In this document: positions 32,378-44,334 of the stretch, piece after piece | Numbering within the stretch: the stretch's first letter is position 1 | Layout of the letters: every line of letters begins with the position of its first letter | Assembly: GCF_900166965.1 (NCBI RefSeq) | Contig: NZ_FUZI01000008.1 | Location: forward strand, 1-64,000 | DNA: 64,000 nucleotides | Direction of reading: 5' to 3' | DNA from: Photobacterium piscicola | GTDB taxonomy: Bacteria; Pseudomonadota; Gammaproteobacteria; Enterobacterales; Vibrionaceae | The notes under the pieces: model-generated | What the model was told of the DNA's origin: nothing | Database searches by the model: none | The model's input: the letters and a program-made list of their open reading frames with translations, nothing else | Program-made: the position numbers and the translations under genes

Positions 32378-32401
32378 AGGTTGCTCCTTACGGATTATTC
32401 A

Positions 32402-32435
32402 GCTTCCCTTGTCGGCTCGGTTATCCTGGGGAAGC
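32402..32435 (-). promoter_or_regulatory. Probable S6:S18 autoregulatory leader hairpin
   Basis: In the rpsF leader, GCTTCCC and GGGAAGC (32429-32435 and 32402-32408) close a loop containing CCGAGCCGACAA. S6:S18-binding leaders in bacteria are hairpins with a CCG-type recognition bulge that mimics the 16S site, so this is likely the feedback element by which the S6-S18 pair represses its own operon. The assignment rests on position and motif only. Confidence 0.5.
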
Positions 32436-32621
32436 AAGGAACTAAAAAAAAGAACCGAGAATTTGGATGACGGATAGTACAGAGAATGATCAATCTAGGC
32501 AAGCTTATTTTATCACCACTCGCCGTTTTTCAATGAAATGAACCCTAACCTCAGCAGATCACGTCTATTGCTTAGTAACAGCCTTGTTTAATGCTCATTT
32601 TTCATACCAATCCATAATAAA

Positions 32622-32651
32622 AAACCCATCCAGTAAGTGCTGAATGGGTTT
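32622..32651 (-). terminator. Terminator of rnr-rlmB
   Basis: AAACCCAT and ATGGGTTT enclose an inner CAG/CTG pairing; the minus-strand transcript ends in TTTTTTATTA. It lies 35 bases after rlmB. Confidence 0.8.
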
Positions 32652-32686
32652 AAATAATTATGCAGTTATTCGCGCTTAATCACGCA

Positions 32687-33421
32687 TTATCCGCGTTGAC
32701 GTACAGCTTCAAATAAACAGATACCAGTCGCTACAGATACGTTCAAACTCGATACTGATCCCGCCATTGGAATCTTAATCAAATCATCACAGGTTTCACG
32801 CGTTAAACGACGCATACCTTCACCTTCAGCGCCCATCACAATCGCCAATGGCCCTGTGAGTTTACTGTGGTAAATGTCATGAGTCGCTTCACCTGCTGTA
32901 CCCACAATCCATACGCCTTTATCTTGTAGCGCACGCATAGTACGAGCAAGGTTAGTGACACGCACTAACGGCATAATTTCAGCCGCACCACAAGCCACTT
33001 TACTTGCGGTCGCATTTAACTGTGCCGAGCGATCTTTGGGCACAATCACAGCCACAGCACCAGCAGCATCAGCGTTACGCAAACACGCACCAAGGTTATG
33101 AGGATCTGTCACACCATCTAAAATCAGCAGTAACGGATTTTCTTTGGTTGCTAATAAGTCTTCAAGGTTGTTTTCGTTATATTGCTTACCCGGACGTACA
33201 CGCGCAATAATACCTTGATGAGAAGCACCATCAACTTTGTCGTCTAATGCTTTACGGCCCGCCTCTTGAATCGTAATACCTAAGTCTTGCAACTCAGTAA
33301 TTAGCGGCAGTAAACGATCATCTTCACGTCCTTTAAGTACGAATACTTCAATAAAACGTACCGGATCAGATGCAAGCACGGCTTTAACGGCATGGATGCC
33401 AAAAATCATATCATTACTCAT
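32687..33421 (-). CDS. rlmB: 23S rRNA (guanosine(2251)-2'-O)-methyltransferase RlmB
   Basis: A SPOUT-class SAM methyltransferase that 2'-O-methylates G2251 of 23S rRNA. The N-terminal substrate-binding domain ([10 protein letters not shown]) is followed by the SpoU catalytic domain with [34 protein letters not shown] and [15 protein letters not shown]. 244 aa, the family norm. It lies 3 bases after rnr, the conserved rnr-rlmB pair. Confidence 0.96.
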   Translation of the reverse strand: MSNDMIFGIHAVKAVLASDPVRFIEVFVLKGREDDRLLPLITELQDLGITIQEAGRKALDDKVDGASHQGIIARVRPGKQYNENNLEDLLATKENPLLLILDGVTDPHNLGACLRNADAAGAVAVIVPKDRSAQLNATASKVACGAAEIMPLVRVTNLARTMRALQDKGVWIVGTAGEATHDIYHSKLTGPLAIVMGAEGEGMRRLTRETCDDLIKIPMAGSVSSLNVSVATGICLFEAVRQRG

Positions 33422-33424
33422 GGA

Positions 33425-35998
33425 TTAACTCTTCTTTGCTGCACGTTCAGATTTACCCGCACGTTGCTTTTTCTTCTTGCGAACTTTGGGTTTCTTTTTT
33501 GGATCAGTCAGCGGCTTTTCATCCGTTAACTTACGTGGTTTTTTATTTCTTGGCTTTTTCTTTTTAGCATCTTTAGCATCAGCAGCTGGAATCGCGCCTT
33601 CTTTTAACTTTTTGCGTACAGAAGAACGCTCACGTTTATTTTTAGAACGTGATTCATCGGCTACCGCTTCGCCATTTTCAACTTTAAATGCAGGCATTCC
33701 CTGACGTTTAAGGCCTTCAGCTTTGCGCATGCGTTGCTTTTTCTCACGCCCTTTGGCAGTTTTACCCGCACCACGTTGTTTACGCTCAGCGCCAACAATA
33801 TCAAAATCTAATTGACGATCATTTAAGTTAATAGCCGCCACTTTGACCTGAACCGTATCACCTAAACGATAAATAACGCCTGAGCTATCGCCTACTAAAC
33901 GTTGACCCACAGGATCAAACTGGTAGTAGTCGTTAGCTAGGTTTGAGATATGCACTAAGCCATCAATGTTAAGTTCATTAAGACGGACAAAGAAACCAAA
34001 ACCAGTAACGTTAGCAATCACACCTTCAAACTCATCGCCAAGATGATCTTGCATGTACTCACACTTGAGCCAATCAGACACATCACGAGTAGCGTCATCA
34101 GCACGACGTTCAGTGGTAGAACACTGCTCACCAATCACATCAATTTCATCAAATGAATAATGATGACCACCGGTTGGCGTATCGTTCTTAGTATTGCCGG
34201 CTTGCTTAGCAATTAAGAATTTAATGGCGCGGTGCAAGGTTAAGTCAGGATAACGACGAATTGGCGACGTAAAGTGAGCATATTGGCTTAGGGCTAAACC
34301 AAAGTGACCAATATTATCTGCTTGATAGATCGCTTGTTTCATAGAGCGTAATAGCATGGTTTGAATTAATTCACGATCATTACGATCTTGAATTAAATTC
34401 GCTAATGCTGCGTAATCTTTCGGGCTTGGCTCTAAACCACCGCCTAACTCTAGGCTTAGCTCGCCCAAGAAATCACGGAAACCTTGTAAACGTTCTTCAC
34501 CTGGAGTGTCGTGAACACGGTATAACGCAGGCTCTTTGGCACTTTCAACAAATTGTGCTGAAGCGATATTGGCTAAAATCATACATTCTTCGATGATTTT
34601 ATGTGCTTCATTACGCACTAGCGGTACGATGTTCTCGATCTTACGATCAGCATTGAAGACAAACTTAGTTTCAACGGTTTCAAATTCAATCGCACCACGC
34701 GCTTCACGCGCCACTTTCAGCGCTTTAAACATGCTGTAAAGTTCTTCAAGATGCGGTACTAAAGGCGCGTAACGTTGACGTAATTCTTCGTCACCTTCCA
34801 GCATGTTACTTACTTTAGTGTAAGTTAAACGCGCATGTGAATTCATTACCGCTTCATAATGCTTATAACCCGTCAGCTTACCGCTCTCAGAAACGGTCAT
34901 TTCACACACCATACACAAGCGATCGACTTGCGGGTTCAGTGAACACAGACCATTTGAAAGCACTTCAGGTAGCATTGGAATAACTTGGGCTGGAAAGTAA
35001 ACCGAGTTACCACGTTTTAGGGCTTCGTTATCCAATGCTGATTTAGAACGCACGTAATAACTGACATCGGCAATCGCGACCCATAAACGCCAGCCACCAT
35101 CAGGATTACGCTGACAATGAACCGCATCATCAAAGTCACGTGCATCTTCACCATCAATAGTTACCAAGGGTAATTGACGTAAATCGACACGGCCAAGCTT
35201 CGCTTCTTCTGGCACTTCTTCAGTCAGGTGCTTAATTTGATTGTCGACTTCTGATGGCCACACATGGGGAATATCATGAGTACGCAGGGCGATTTCGATC
35301 TCCATACCCGGTGCCATGTTTTCACCCAGTACTTCAACAATACGGCCGACCGCATTATGTTGGCGAGTGGCACGCTGATTAATCTCAACCACCACGACAT
35401 TACCCATACGGGCACCTTGGCGAACGTCTTGTGGAATAATGATATCTTGCGCAATACGAGAATCATCAGGTACGACATAGCCCATGCCATCTTCAAGGAA
35501 GAAACGGCCTACAATTTGAGTCGTTGACTCAGCTAATACACGCACTACACGGCCTTCACGACGGCCACGTTTATCTTCGCCTTCGGCTTGTGCCAAAATG
35601 TAGTCACCATGGATCACACTGCGCATTTGGTGAGCGGGTAATAATAAATCAGTATCTTTACTGAAAGTACCTTCTGGACGTAAGAAGCCAAAACCATCAC
35701 GGTGGCCAATAACGTACCCTTTAATTAAATCTAAACGTTCAGGCAATGCATAGCACTGACGACGCGTAAAAATTAATTGGCCATCACGTTCCATAGCACG
35801 TAAGCGACGACGTAGGCCTTCATAGTGATCATCACCTTCAAGTTTTAACGCAGTAAATAACTGGTCGCGACTAACGGGTGTACTAAAACCACGAATTACA
35901 TCAAGTAGTAATTCACGGCTTGGAATAGGATTTTCGTAATTAGATGCTTCGCGTTCGCGAAAAGGATCAACCGGTAAATCGGTAGTACCTTTAGACAT
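33425..35998 (-). CDS. rnr: Ribonuclease R
   Basis: A 3'-5' exoribonuclease able to degrade structured RNA; it acts in mRNA, rRNA and tmRNA-linked decay. From the ATG at 35998 (AGGA seven bases upstream) it has 857 aa: an N-terminal helix-turn-helix, two cold-shock domains, the RNB catalytic core ([14 protein letters not shown] with the metal-binding aspartates near residues 275-290), an S1 domain ([15 protein letters not shown]) and a very basic Lys/Arg-rich tail. A longer frame to 36022 lacks a ribosome site. Confidence 0.96.
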   Translation of the reverse strand: MSKGTTDLPVDPFREREASNYENPIPSRELLLDVIRGFSTPVSRDQLFTALKLEGDDHYEGLRRRLRAMERDGQLIFTRRQCYALPERLDLIKGYVIGHRDGFGFLRPEGTFSKDTDLLLPAHQMRSVIHGDYILAQAEGEDKRGRREGRVVRVLAESTTQIVGRFFLEDGMGYVVPDDSRIAQDIIIPQDVRQGARMGNVVVVEINQRATRQHNAVGRIVEVLGENMAPGMEIEIALRTHDIPHVWPSEVDNQIKHLTEEVPEEAKLGRVDLRQLPLVTIDGEDARDFDDAVHCQRNPDGGWRLWVAIADVSYYVRSKSALDNEALKRGNSVYFPAQVIPMLPEVLSNGLCSLNPQVDRLCMVCEMTVSESGKLTGYKHYEAVMNSHARLTYTKVSNMLEGDEELRQRYAPLVPHLEELYSMFKALKVAREARGAIEFETVETKFVFNADRKIENIVPLVRNEAHKIIEECMILANIASAQFVESAKEPALYRVHDTPGEERLQGFRDFLGELSLELGGGLEPSPKDYAALANLIQDRNDRELIQTMLLRSMKQAIYQADNIGHFGLALSQYAHFTSPIRRYPDLTLHRAIKFLIAKQAGNTKNDTPTGGHHYSFDEIDVIGEQCSTTERRADDATRDVSDWLKCEYMQDHLGDEFEGVIANVTGFGFFVRLNELNIDGLVHISNLANDYYQFDPVGQRLVGDSSGVIYRLGDTVQVKVAAINLNDRQLDFDIVGAERKQRGAGKTAKGREKKQRMRKAEGLKRQGMPAFKVENGEAVADESRSKNKRERSSVRKKLKEGAIPAADAKDAKKKKPRNKKPRKLTDEKPLTDPKKKPKVRKKKKQRAGKSERAAKKS

Positions 35999-36133
35999 AA
36001 ACAGTTCCTGTTGGCCAGCCATACTTTAAGTATACCCAGCTCTTAGGTGAACAGATGGGAACAGGCAATAAATACCTATTCCACTTAAATAATAGAGAGT
36101 AGTGTGATGCTAGACCATTATCGTTGGATGATC

Positions 36134-36568
36134 TTAGTGTTCTGCAGGCAATCCCAATAAGACACGCAATGGTGGATTATTATCTACCAAAGTCAATAAT
36201 GTGTACTTATCTAGCTCATTTAAAAAAGCATTACGCGCATCAGCAAGGATCCCCTTTAACTGACATGCCGGAGTAATATTACAAAAATCAGGCGCACAAT
36301 TGACGATTTGTAACGGTTCTATCGCCCTTACTACATGCCCTAATACAATATTTCCCGCAGGCATTCCTAATCGAATACCACCATTTTTTCCGCGTACGGT
36401 TTCTACATAACCTAATTGGCCCAATTTATTAATAATTTTGACCATGTGGTTGCGCGACACGCCATAGGTGTCGGTTACTTTTGTGATACTTGTTAACTCA
36501 CCTTCAGGCAAGTTGGCAAGGTATATCAAGGCTCGTAGGCCATAATCGGTAAAACTGGTTAACTGCAC
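36134..36568 (-). CDS. nsrR: Nitric-oxide-sensing repressor NsrR
   Basis: An Rrf2-family repressor with an N-terminal winged helix (residues 1-80) and an iron-sulfur cluster whose three ligand cysteines are Cys91, Cys96 and Cys102, identical in position to E. coli NsrR. NO destroys the cluster and releases the DNA. The start is a GTG at 36568 ([11 protein letters not shown], 144 aa) with AGGAGG seven bases upstream; the GTG two codons earlier overlaps that site. It is divergent from hmp, its classic target, across two operator-like sequences. Confidence 0.93.
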   Translation of the reverse strand: MQLTSFTDYGLRALIYLANLPEGELTSITKVTDTYGVSRNHMVKIINKLGQLGYVETVRGKNGGIRLGMPAGNIVLGHVVRAIEPLQIVNCAPDFCNITPACQLKGILADARNAFLNELDKYTLLTLVDNNPPLRVLLGLPAEH

Positions 36569-36610
36569 ATTCACTCCTCCTGTTGCTATTTTAATCTTGT
36601 TCTTGACTAA

Positions 36611-36633
36611 AAGATACAGATCAGATACAACTT
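36611..36633. promoter_or_regulatory. NsrR-like operator 1
   Basis: Two 11-base half-sites, AAGATACAGAT and AGATACAACTT, are separated by one base (C at 36622). This is the 11-1-11 inverted layout of NsrR operators (half-site close to AAnATGCATTT), with several mismatches. It lies between nsrR and hmp. Confidence 0.6.
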
Positions 36634-36635
36634 AT

Positions 36636-36658
36636 AACATATATTATAAATACAACTT
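36636..36658. promoter_or_regulatory. NsrR-like operator 2
   Basis: AACATATATTA and AAATACAACTT are separated by one base (T at 36647), again the 11-1-11 form. Its centre is 25 bp from operator 1, so the two sites could bind on nearby faces of the helix. It ends 16 bp before the hmp start codon. Confidence 0.6.
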
Positions 36659-36673
36659 ACAAAAGAGAAAGTC

Positions 36674-37876
36674 ATGCTCACTCAAAAAACCATTGATATC
36701 GTAAAATCGACCGCACCTGTGATTGCAGCGGCAGGCCCTGCCGTTACTCAACATTTTTATCAGCGTATGTTTCAACATAACCCTGAACTTAAAGATATTT
36801 TTAATATGAGCCATCAACAAGGCCCAGATAAAAACACTCCATCAAGCCAACAGCAAGCATTATTTAACGCTATCTGTGCTTATGCTAATAATATTGATAA
36901 CTTAGCAGTACTCTTACCTGCCGTCGAAAAAATAGCTCAAAAACATACCAGTTTTTTAATTACAGCCGATCAATATCAGATTGTAGGTCATCATCTATTA
37001 GCCACTATTGATGAATTATTAGCCCCCGGCCAAGAAGTATTAGACGCATGGGGAGAGGCTTACGGGGTATTAGCTAATGTCTTTATTAATCGTGAACAAG
37101 AAATCTATCAAGAAAGCGATGATAAAGTCGGTGGCTGGCGTGGCACGCGTGAATTTGTGGTAACAAGTAAGCAGCCTAACAGTGAATTAATCACCAGCTT
37201 TACTTTTACACCGACAGATGGCGGTCAAGTTGCGACTTACAAACCAGGGCAATATCTTGGCATTTATATCAATGCACAAGAATTAGCGAACCAAGAAATT
37301 CGTCAATACAGCTTATCGTCAGCACCTAATAGCAATCATTACCGTATTTCTGTAAAACGCGAAACCCAAGGTACGGTATCAAACTACCTTCACGATAAAA
37401 TTAATGTTGGCGATAAGATCAAACTAGTAGCTCCTGCTGGTGATTTTTTCTTGGATGTTAATCCACAAACCCCCGTAACGTTAATTTCAGCGGGTGTGGG
37501 TTTAACGCCAATGCTCGCCATGCTTGAAACACTGACCCAACATCAAGCGCCAGTGAATTGGTTACACGCAACAGAAAATGGTCAGCAACACGCTTATAAA
37601 GATCATGTAAAAACACTGGCAAATCAACATTCGCATATTTCAGCATTAACATGGTACAACGCGCCAACGAGTGGCGATCGTCAAGTAGAAGATTATGATT
37701 ACCAAGGCTTGATCGAGCTTGATAAAATTGCTACTCAAATTTCAGATCCTGAAATGCATTTTTATTGCTGTGGTCCAGTTGGCTTTATGCAATTTATCGC
37801 TAAACAGTTAATTGAACTGGGTGTAACTAGCGATCGCATTCACTATGAATGTTTTGGGCCGCATAAAGTACTGTAA
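36674..37876 (+). CDS. hmp: Flavohemoprotein (nitric oxide dioxygenase) Hmp
   Basis: Oxidises NO to nitrate using O2 and NADPH/NADH, protecting the cell from nitrosative stress. The N-terminal globin domain (1-140; proximal histidine in AQKHTSF, His91), FAD domain (about 150-260; RQYSLSSAP) and NAD domain (about 265-400; [23 protein letters not shown]) are intact. 400 aa, standard length. Expression should be NsrR-controlled through the divergent spacer. Confidence 0.96.
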   Translation: MLTQKTIDIVKSTAPVIAAAGPAVTQHFYQRMFQHNPELKDIFNMSHQQGPDKNTPSSQQQALFNAICAYANNIDNLAVLLPAVEKIAQKHTSFLITADQYQIVGHHLLATIDELLAPGQEVLDAWGEAYGVLANVFINREQEIYQESDDKVGGWRGTREFVVTSKQPNSELITSFTFTPTDGGQVATYKPGQYLGIYINAQELANQEIRQYSLSSAPNSNHYRISVKRETQGTVSNYLHDKINVGDKIKLVAPAGDFFLDVNPQTPVTLISAGVGLTPMLAMLETLTQHQAPVNWLHATENGQQHAYKDHVKTLANQHSHISALTWYNAPTSGDRQVEDYDYQGLIELDKIATQISDPEMHFYCCGPVGFMQFIAKQLIELGVTSDRIHYECFGPHKVL

Positions 37877-37916
37877 TATTTTTAATTACCGTCCGCATAA
37901 TTACAGCGCCTCAATT

Positions 37917-37946
37917 AAAAACAGCACCTAATAAGGTGCTGTTTTT
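37917..37946. terminator. Bidirectional terminator hmp / motX
   Basis: A 13-bp stem, AAAACAGCACCT with AGGTGCTGTTTT around AATA, with A and T runs outside; it lies between convergent genes. Confidence 0.88.
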
Positions 37947-37966
37947 ATTGAAATCTATACCCATAA

Positions 37967-38590
37967 CTACCAAAAAGATGAACGTCGTTTAGCGCGCGCA
38001 ATAATATTAGCTGGCATCTTTTGTTCTAGTTGGTGCCGTAATCGGCGTAATTGTTGGTGCTGGTATTTATCGGTGGTCACAGTTTGATATAACCATCGGT
38101 ACGCATCTTCAAAATCTAACGGGCTGCCATTATCAGCAATCAATAATTGGGCTAATTGAATGCGAGCACGAATATTCCCAAGAGCAGCAGCCTCTCGTAA
38201 ATAAGGAATAGCGCGCTGTTTATCTTGTTGCAAAATAACACCTTGAGCGTAATAACGCCCTAATTGTTCTAACGCAACAGGCACACCTTGTTGAGCAGCA
38301 GCACGCATATAATACACACCTTGTTCAACATCTTTTGGCACACACACGCCCCACGCTAACATATCGCCGTAAAGAAATTGATAGGTCGGTGATTCCGTTT
38401 TTTCCGCACGGGCTTGAATGTCTTGTACTAACTGACAATCATCAGCTTTTACTTGGCGCAAGTGCTGGTTTGTCGTAAACCACACGCTAAGTTGATCTTC
38501 AGTGTAAATAGGCACCGCTTCTCCCACAACAGCAAGGGCATAGGCGGGTGTTACTAGCCCAAGAGCAACGGTCATCAGTAAGTGTTTCAT
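37967..38590 (-). CDS. motX: Sodium-driven flagellar motor protein MotX
   Basis: A 207-aa exported protein with a signal peptide (about residues 1-19) and Sel1/TPR-like repeats (GVYYMRAAAQQGVPVALEQL, AIPYLREAAALGNIRARIQL). The pattern, length and place next to purA match MotX of vibrios, which with MotY forms the T ring of the polar flagellar motor and recruits the Na+-driven PomAB stator. No other flagellar gene is in the window, as is usual for motX. GAGGAA precedes the ATG. A plain Sel1 protein is the alternative. Confidence 0.82.
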   Translation of the reverse strand: MKHLLMTVALGLVTPAYALAVVGEAVPIYTEDQLSVWFTTNQHLRQVKADDCQLVQDIQARAEKTESPTYQFLYGDMLAWGVCVPKDVEQGVYYMRAAAQQGVPVALEQLGRYYAQGVILQQDKQRAIPYLREAAALGNIRARIQLAQLLIADNGSPLDFEDAYRWLYQTVTTDKYQHQQLRRLRHQLEQKMPANIIARAKRRSSFW

Positions 38591-38683
38591 TTACATTCCT
38601 CGCACGTCGAATAGTTCTCTATCGGCAAGGTAAAACGAAACTTTAATCATGGCTGATGTCACCTAACACCAAATTTTAGCTAT

Positions 38684-38713
38684 AAAAAAACCAGCTCGAA
38701 AGCTGGTTTTTTT
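38684..38713 (-). terminator. Terminator of purA
   Basis: AAAAAAACCAGCT pairs with AGCTGGTTTTTTT around CGAA, 20 bases past the purA stop. Confidence 0.9.
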
Positions 38714-38734
38714 GCTTAAAGTTATCGCCAGTGA

Positions 38735-40057
<1,323 letters not shown>

Positions 40058-40171
40058 TCATCTATCGTAGTTAAAAAAGGATTCTAGCACCTTAACCGCC
40101 CGCTTGCAGTCATTTTTGGCTTAATACATTTCATCTTTGATAAGCTTTATCTGTTTTTTATGGCTATTTTT

Positions 40172-40366
40172 CTACATTCTCAAATACATCATATACGCAA
40201 TAACACTGCCAGCCACCACCAAACATCCACCTATGCGACGCAATGTATTATCGTCTTGTTGGCTTAATTGACTGACCATATTCCGCCATCCGTGAGGGGA
40301 AAATAATGGCCCTAACCCTTCAACAACTAACACTAAACCAATAGCTAACAAAACGGTATTCATCAT
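40172..40366 (-). CDS. yjeT: YjeT/DUF2065 small membrane protein
   Basis: A 64-aa inner-membrane protein with two hydrophobic helices (about residues 2-18 and 42-60) around LVVEGLGPLFSP, the YjeT signature. Its function is unknown. It lies between hflC and purA, its usual place in gammaproteobacteria. Two ATG codons are adjacent at the start; the upstream one (40366) has GGA eight bases before it. A third ATG at 40375 is less likely. Confidence 0.87.
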   Translation of the reverse strand: MMNTVLLAIGLVLVVEGLGPLFSPHGWRNMVSQLSQQDDNTLRRIGGCLVVAGSVIAYMMYLRM

Positions 40367-40382
40367 ATATTTCATCCAAAAA

Positions 40383-40410
40383 AAAAGACAAGGCGAAGGC
40401 CTTGTCTTTT
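40383..40410 (-). terminator. Terminator of the hfl operon
   Basis: AAAAGACAAGG pairs with CCTTGTCTTTT; the minus strand ends in a T run. It lies 32 bases after hflC, separating it from yjeT. Confidence 0.85.
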
Positions 40411-40442
40411 ATTATAACGATTGCGCTGTTATGAAAGCGAGC

Positions 40443-41444
40443 TTACTTTGCTGATAGCTCTGAATGGTTCATGTATTTAAAGAACTCATTATTCGGATCA
40501 ACAACAAGAATGTCGTTTTTCGAATTAAAGCTATTTTCATATGCCTTCAAAGAACGCCAGAAGCTGTAAAACTCAGGATCTTGATTATATGCTTTCGCAT
40601 AAATCTCAGCCGCTTGTGCATCTGCGTCACCGCGTACAACTTGTGCTTTACGCTTTGCGTCAGCCAAAACTGTTGCCACTTCAAGTTCTGAACGAGCACG
40701 AAGCTCTTCAGCACGTTGACGGCCTTGAGAACGGTAGCTACGTGCCACTGACTCGCGCTCAGCACGCATACGACGATAGATAGACTCACTGATTTCATCA
40801 GGTAAGTTGATTTTCTTAATACGGAAATCAACTACTTCAATACCTAAATCTTTCGCACTTTCGCGCGTTTCTTCAAGTACATCAGCCATGATTTGATCAC
40901 GTTGTCCTTCAACTTTCTTCACCGGTACCACACCTTCAATTACCGCTAGAGCAGCTTTAGCCGCTTTCGTTTGGGCAATATCAGACGGTGTCGCTGGTGT
41001 TGAAATGCTGTCTTCTCCAGATACAATTTGCTTGATCTCTTTCGCACCAATTTCGGCACGTAAGCTATCAACAACTTTACGCTTCAACAGTGATTCTGCA
41101 GTTGATGTGTTACCACCACCTGTTGCTAAGTAATATTTACCGAAATCTTTAATACGCCACTTTACGTAAGTATCAATGATAACGTCTTTTTTCTCAGCAG
41201 TTAAGAAACGGTCAGCTTGGTCGTCCATGGTTTGAATTCGTGCATCAAGATCGTGCACACGGTCAAATACAGGGACTTTAAAGTGCAAACCAGGTTCGTA
41301 AATACGTGCAATTTCGGTATTGTTATCTTTAAGAATACGACCGAAACGCACCACGATACCGCGCTCACCCTCTTTCACGACAAACATAGACATCAATAAT
41401 AGTGCAATAAAAATCACAACTACTGGGATGATTAACTTACGCAT
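40443..41444 (-). CDS. hflC: FtsH modulator HflC
   Basis: A 333-aa SPFH/band-7 membrane protein with an N-terminal transmembrane helix (residues about 5-22) and a periplasmic SPFH domain with a long coiled-coil C-terminal part. With HflK it forms a large cage around the FtsH protease and limits its access to membrane substrates. It starts 2 bases after hflK. Confidence 0.96.
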   Translation of the reverse strand: MRKLIIPVVVIFIALLLMSMFVVKEGERGIVVRFGRILKDNNTEIARIYEPGLHFKVPVFDRVHDLDARIQTMDDQADRFLTAEKKDVIIDTYVKWRIKDFGKYYLATGGGNTSTAESLLKRKVVDSLRAEIGAKEIKQIVSGEDSISTPATPSDIAQTKAAKAALAVIEGVVPVKKVEGQRDQIMADVLEETRESAKDLGIEVVDFRIKKINLPDEISESIYRRMRAERESVARSYRSQGRQRAEELRARSELEVATVLADAKRKAQVVRGDADAQAAEIYAKAYNQDPEFYSFWRSLKAYENSFNSKNDILVVDPNNEFFKYMNHSELSAK

Positions 41445-41446
41445 AA

Positions 41447-42610
41447 TTAATATCTCCCTTGACGGCCAGTATCAGCGCGTGGTGTTGGAGCGACTGGTGT
41501 CGGTGTTTCCACTTTTTCCAATTCAATACCACTTAATCGGCTAGAATCTGCCGGCTTTTTCGCTTGGTTATTTGATTGATTCATTAATTTCTCTAGCGGT
41601 AAATACATCACGTTATTACCACCAGACTTAGTATCAATTAACACCTTGCTGGTATTGCTGTAAACACGTTCCATCGTATCAAGATACATACGTTCACGGG
41701 TTACTTTCTTAGCCGCTTCATATTGAGGCAACAGCTTATCAAACTGTGCAACATCACCTAAAGCACCATTAATAACACGCTCAGAATAACCTTCTGCTTC
41801 ATTCTTCAGACGCTCAGCACGACCGGTTGCTTTTGGCAAAATGTCGTTACTATAAGCTTCTGCTTCACGAACATAACGTTCTTCATCTTCACGTGCCGCA
41901 ATAGCATCATCAAAGGCATCTTTTACAGCCTCTGGTGGACGCGCACTTTGGAAGTTAACGTCCACAACACGGATACCCATGTCATATTTTGCAATAATTT
42001 TATTGATTGCAGCTTGAGTATTCGCACGAATAGTCTGACGGCCTGTTGTTAACGCTTGATCCATGGTTGAATCACCGATAACCGCACGCAGTGCAGAATC
42101 TGTTGCTTGACGCAAACTATCATCAGCATTGGTCACACTGAATAAATACTTCTCAGCGTTATCAACACGGTATTGAACATCCATCTCAACTTTCAGTACG
42201 TTTTCGTCTTTGGTTAGCATTAAGCCAGAAGCTCGTAGCGAACGAATTGCTTGTACGTTAACTGGGATGACTTCATCAATAAAAGTCGGCTTCCAGTTCA
42301 AACCAGGCTTGACGATTTGATCAAACTTACCAAAGCGCAGCACAACACCTTGCTCTGCTTCACTTACGGTGTAAAAGCCTGAAAATCCCCATACAGCCAC
42401 AGCTAAAACTGCAACAGCACCCAAACCTACAGCGCTACCGCTGCCTGTTGGTCCTTTTTTACTACCAAACACACCACCAACCTTACGACTCAGTTTTGAG
42501 AAAACTTCATCCAGATCAGGTGGTCCTTGTTCACGTCCACCATGATTTTTATTACCCCAAGGGTCTTTATCATCACGGCCGCCGTTGTTACCAGGCTCAT
42601 TCCACGCCAT
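41447..42610 (-). CDS. hflK: FtsH modulator HflK
   Basis: A 387-aa SPFH protein: Gly/Asp/Asn-rich cytoplasmic N terminus (MAWNEPGNNGGRDD), transmembrane helix near 62-79, SPFH domain, coiled coil, and a Pro-rich tail. Partner of HflC in the FtsH holoenzyme. The gene order hflX-hflK-hflC is conserved with E. coli. Confidence 0.96.
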   Translation of the reverse strand: MAWNEPGNNGGRDDKDPWGNKNHGGREQGPPDLDEVFSKLSRKVGGVFGSKKGPTGSGSAVGLGAVAVLAVAVWGFSGFYTVSEAEQGVVLRFGKFDQIVKPGLNWKPTFIDEVIPVNVQAIRSLRASGLMLTKDENVLKVEMDVQYRVDNAEKYLFSVTNADDSLRQATDSALRAVIGDSTMDQALTTGRQTIRANTQAAINKIIAKYDMGIRVVDVNFQSARPPEAVKDAFDDAIAAREDEERYVREAEAYSNDILPKATGRAERLKNEAEGYSERVINGALGDVAQFDKLLPQYEAAKKVTRERMYLDTMERVYSNTSKVLIDTKSGGNNVMYLPLEKLMNQSNNQAKKPADSSRLSGIELEKVETPTPVAPTPRADTGRQGRY

Positions 42611-42663
42611 TATAGAACTCCATCAATGTGATATGACGACAGTTTTTATTACTCAGCAATCCA

Positions 42664-43953
42664 TTAAGCAACGATGTAGTCATCTAACGAAGTACTTTCT
42701 CTTTTTTGTAACCGCGACCATTCTGCCATCGGTAAGCGAATATCAATCATTAAACAGCCATCTGATTCATACTCTTCTTGCACAATACATCCCATCTGAT
42801 AAAACTTGCTGCGTAACCGTCCAATCATTTCAGGCGGTAGACGCAAGCTGTGTTTTATCATCGTTCCTGCAAGGCGTTCTGTTAAGGCTTGGAATAACAA
42901 GTCAATGCCTTGCCCTTCCATGGCTGATACCCAAACTCGTCGAGGTAAACCCTCTTCGTCACACTCAATTCGTGGTTGTGCATTATCCAAGTTATCAATT
43001 TTATTCATAACCTGTAAAACAGGAACATCGCCGGCATCGATTTCATCAAGAACGGTATCTACCGCCTCAATGTTTTCACGAAAGCGATCATCACTGGCAT
43101 CAACCACATGAAGCAATAGATCTGCTTCTTGTGTTTCTTTTAATGTTGCTTTAAACGCAGCCACTAAATCGTGGGGTAAATGACGAATAAAACCAACAGT
43201 ATCTGCAAGTATCGCTGCACCGACATCTGCAACTTCAATCTTACGTAATGTTGGATCTAAGGTAGCAAACAGCTGATCGGCTGCATATACCCCAGCATCG
43301 GTAATACGATTGAATAATGTTGATTTACCCGCATTGGTATACCCAACTAATGACACCGTTGGGATTTCTGCTCTGTTTCGCGCTCGACGCCCCTGATCAC
43401 GTTGTTTAGCGACTTTATCTAAACGACGCAAAATAGTTTTAATACGTTCACGTAATAAACGTCGATCGGTTTCTAACTGAGTTTCACCTGGCCCGCGAAG
43501 ACCAATACCACCTTTTTGTCGCTCAAGGTGAGTCCAACCACGAATTAATCGGGTTGATAGATGACGTAATTGTGCTAATTCAACTTGCAATTTACCCTCA
43601 TGGGTACGTGCTCGTTGAGCGAAGATATCGAGAATTAACCCGGTACGATCAATCACGCGACATTGACAAAGCTGCTCTAAGTTTCGTTCTTGTGCAGGTG
43701 ACAATGCATGATTGAAAATAATAATATCTGCATCAACAGCGCTTACGGCATCAGCTATTTCTTGTGCTTTACCTTCACCGACATAATATTTAGGAAGTGG
43801 TGTTTTACGACTGCCCGTAACCACGTGCAGCGCATTAACACCAGCGGAAGATACTAGCATTTCAAATTCGCTAAGATCTTCCCATTCCTCATCTTGAGTG
43901 AAGTTAATATGAACAAGAATAGCCTGCTCACCAGCTTCATAACGGTCAAACAA
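42664..43953 (-). CDS. hflX: Ribosome-rescue GTPase HflX
   Basis: A 429-aa OBG-like GTPase that splits stalled ribosomes, mainly in stress. The N-terminal glycine-rich domain precedes the G domain with GYTNAGKSTLFN (near 205-216) and NKID. The start codon is TTG (43953) with GGAG eight bases upstream; no in-frame ATG nearby would preserve the family N terminus. It follows hfq on the same strand. Confidence 0.95.
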   Translation of the reverse strand: MFDRYEAGEQAILVHINFTQDEEWEDLSEFEMLVSSAGVNALHVVTGSRKTPLPKYYVGEGKAQEIADAVSAVDADIIIFNHALSPAQERNLEQLCQCRVIDRTGLILDIFAQRARTHEGKLQVELAQLRHLSTRLIRGWTHLERQKGGIGLRGPGETQLETDRRLLRERIKTILRRLDKVAKQRDQGRRARNRAEIPTVSLVGYTNAGKSTLFNRITDAGVYAADQLFATLDPTLRKIEVADVGAAILADTVGFIRHLPHDLVAAFKATLKETQEADLLLHVVDASDDRFRENIEAVDTVLDEIDAGDVPVLQVMNKIDNLDNAQPRIECDEEGLPRRVWVSAMEGQGIDLLFQALTERLAGTMIKHSLRLPPEMIGRLRSKFYQMGCIVQEEYESDGCLMIDIRLPMAEWSRLQKRESTSLDDYIVA

Positions 43954-43981
43954 GTAATCAGCTCCTTATTTGAAAATAATT

Positions 43982-44260
<279 letters not shown>

Positions 44261-44334
44261 TTATTTGTTTGTAGTTGTATTAGCAACGAACAAAAACTAA
44301 AAATACGCAAAGCAGTTCAGAGTATACACGTTAA

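Noticed and set aside
33477..33704. Plus-strand frame inside rnr
   Set aside because: It is the antisense of the lysine-rich tail of RNase R; low-complexity coding produces such shadows.
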